Assembly: GCA_938018155.1 (NCBI GenBank)
Contig: CALIIG010000044.1
Span: 1-6,657, forward strand
Source of the DNA: an uncultured Prevotella sp.
GTDB lineage: Bacteria > Bacteroidota > Bacteroidia > Bacteroidales > Bacteroidaceae
DNA: 6,657 bases
Direction of reading: 5' to 3'
Shown here: piece after piece, positions 6,398-6,657 of the stretch
Numbering within the stretch: position 1 is the stretch's first letter
How the letters are laid out: every line of letters starts with the position of its first letter
The notes under the pieces: generated by a model
The model's input: only the letters and a program-made list of their open reading frames with translations
What the model was told of the DNA's origin: nothing
Databases searched by the model: none
Position numbers and translations under genes: made by a program

Positions 6398-6657
6398 TTA
6401 TTCAGAGGTCCACAATCGTAAACCGTTGGGTCTCTCTATCGTATTGCTTACAACAACATCATTAGACTTAAAATAGAGACTGAAAGAAATCTTTGAATTG
6501 TAAGGATATGGTGTACTCGTCCAATATCGTCCTATGCTTCCGAACTCTCTGAAGGTCCCCTTGTCGTTATAACTACCCATGGCAGGCAAGAAGAAATACT
6601 TGCTACGTTTGGCAGGTACGCCCGATTTTATACTGTTATTATTAGGTGGAGTTTCAA
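6398..6657 (-). CDS. C-terminus of a FISUMP/DUF1566-like surface or secreted protein, partial
   Basis: The minus-strand frame is open from the right window edge (first whole codon 6655-6653) to TAA at 6400-6398, giving 85 residues. A start at 6589 (a TTG) would be wrong, because family-like sequence continues upstream of it. The visible part reads SKYFFLPAMGSYNDKGTFREFG, then GRYWTSTPYPYNSK, SFSLYFKSNDVVVSN and finally ERPNGLRLWTSE. The pattern of FFLPA.G, GS.G.YW(S/T)S(T/S), LYF.S..V.VSN and R..G.R, close to the C-terminus, is typical of the Fibrobacter-paralogous (FISUMP) and related DUF1566 modules. These end many Bacteroidetes lipoproteins and fimbrillin-like proteins. Expected location is the cell surface, but the signal peptide and N-terminal domains are outside the window. 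Function is unknown. Confidence 0.75.
   Translation of the reverse strand, partial: ETPPNNNSIKSGVPAKRSKYFFLPAMGSYNDKGTFREFGSIGRYWTSTPYPYNSKISFSLYFKSNDVVVSNTIERPNGLRLWTSE

Noticed and set aside
6398..6657. Variable region of a diversity-generating retroelement target
   Set aside because: C-type-lectin-like and FISUMP-like C-termini can be such targets, but no reverse transcriptase, accessory gene or near-identical template repeat is seen in the window.

Overview
The window reads as a chromosomal housekeeping segment from a member of the order Bacteroidales, most likely a Prevotella/Bacteroides-type organism. The grounds are the very close resemblance of the arginine decarboxylase and topoisomerase I proteins to Bacteroidales versions (recalled by eye, not searched), A-rich leaders with poor Shine-Dalgarno sequences, a candidate promoter with the Bacteroidetes -7 form TAnnTTTG, and a C-terminal surface-protein module typical of that phylum at the right edge.

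Layout. Positions 1-2246 (+) hold most of topA (DNA topoisomerase I), whose first few dozen codons lie outside the window. aroK (shikimate kinase, 2243-2776) overlaps the topA stop by four bases. After 74 bp comes speA (biosynthetic arginine decarboxylase, 2851-4743), ended by a probable terminator hairpin. A short ECF-type sigma factor (4820-5332) follows. Its partner is a single-pass membrane protein of unknown family that looks like an anti-sigma or regulatory partner (5467-5946). The 134 bp between them are rich in signals: a perfect 8-bp palindrome sits on a TAnnTTTG -7 element, and a separate ECF-like promoter (TGTAAC, 16 bp, CGTC) lies just upstream of the membrane-protein gene. A strong intrinsic terminator at 6093-6137 closes the plus-strand block.

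Right end. From 5947 to 6397 there is no convincing gene. The stretch holds a 43-codon in-frame open extension after the membrane-protein stop, two short hairpins or terminators, and a 61-nt imperfect inverted repeat at 6318-6378. A convergent minus-strand gene enters from the right edge. Only its last 85 codons are present, and they resemble the C-terminal FISUMP/DUF1566-like module of Bacteroidetes secreted or surface proteins.

How the parts fit. topA, aroK and speA are conserved metabolic and DNA-maintenance genes (supercoil relaxation, aromatic amino acid/chorismate supply, agmatine/polyamine supply), and topA-aroK look translationally coupled. The sigma/membrane-protein pair is a separate regulatory module whose inducing signal cannot be read from the sequence. 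No phage, CRISPR, tRNA, rRNA or intact insertion sequence was seen. The most interesting places are the sigma/anti-sigma intergenic region and the poorly explained 5947-6397 stretch.
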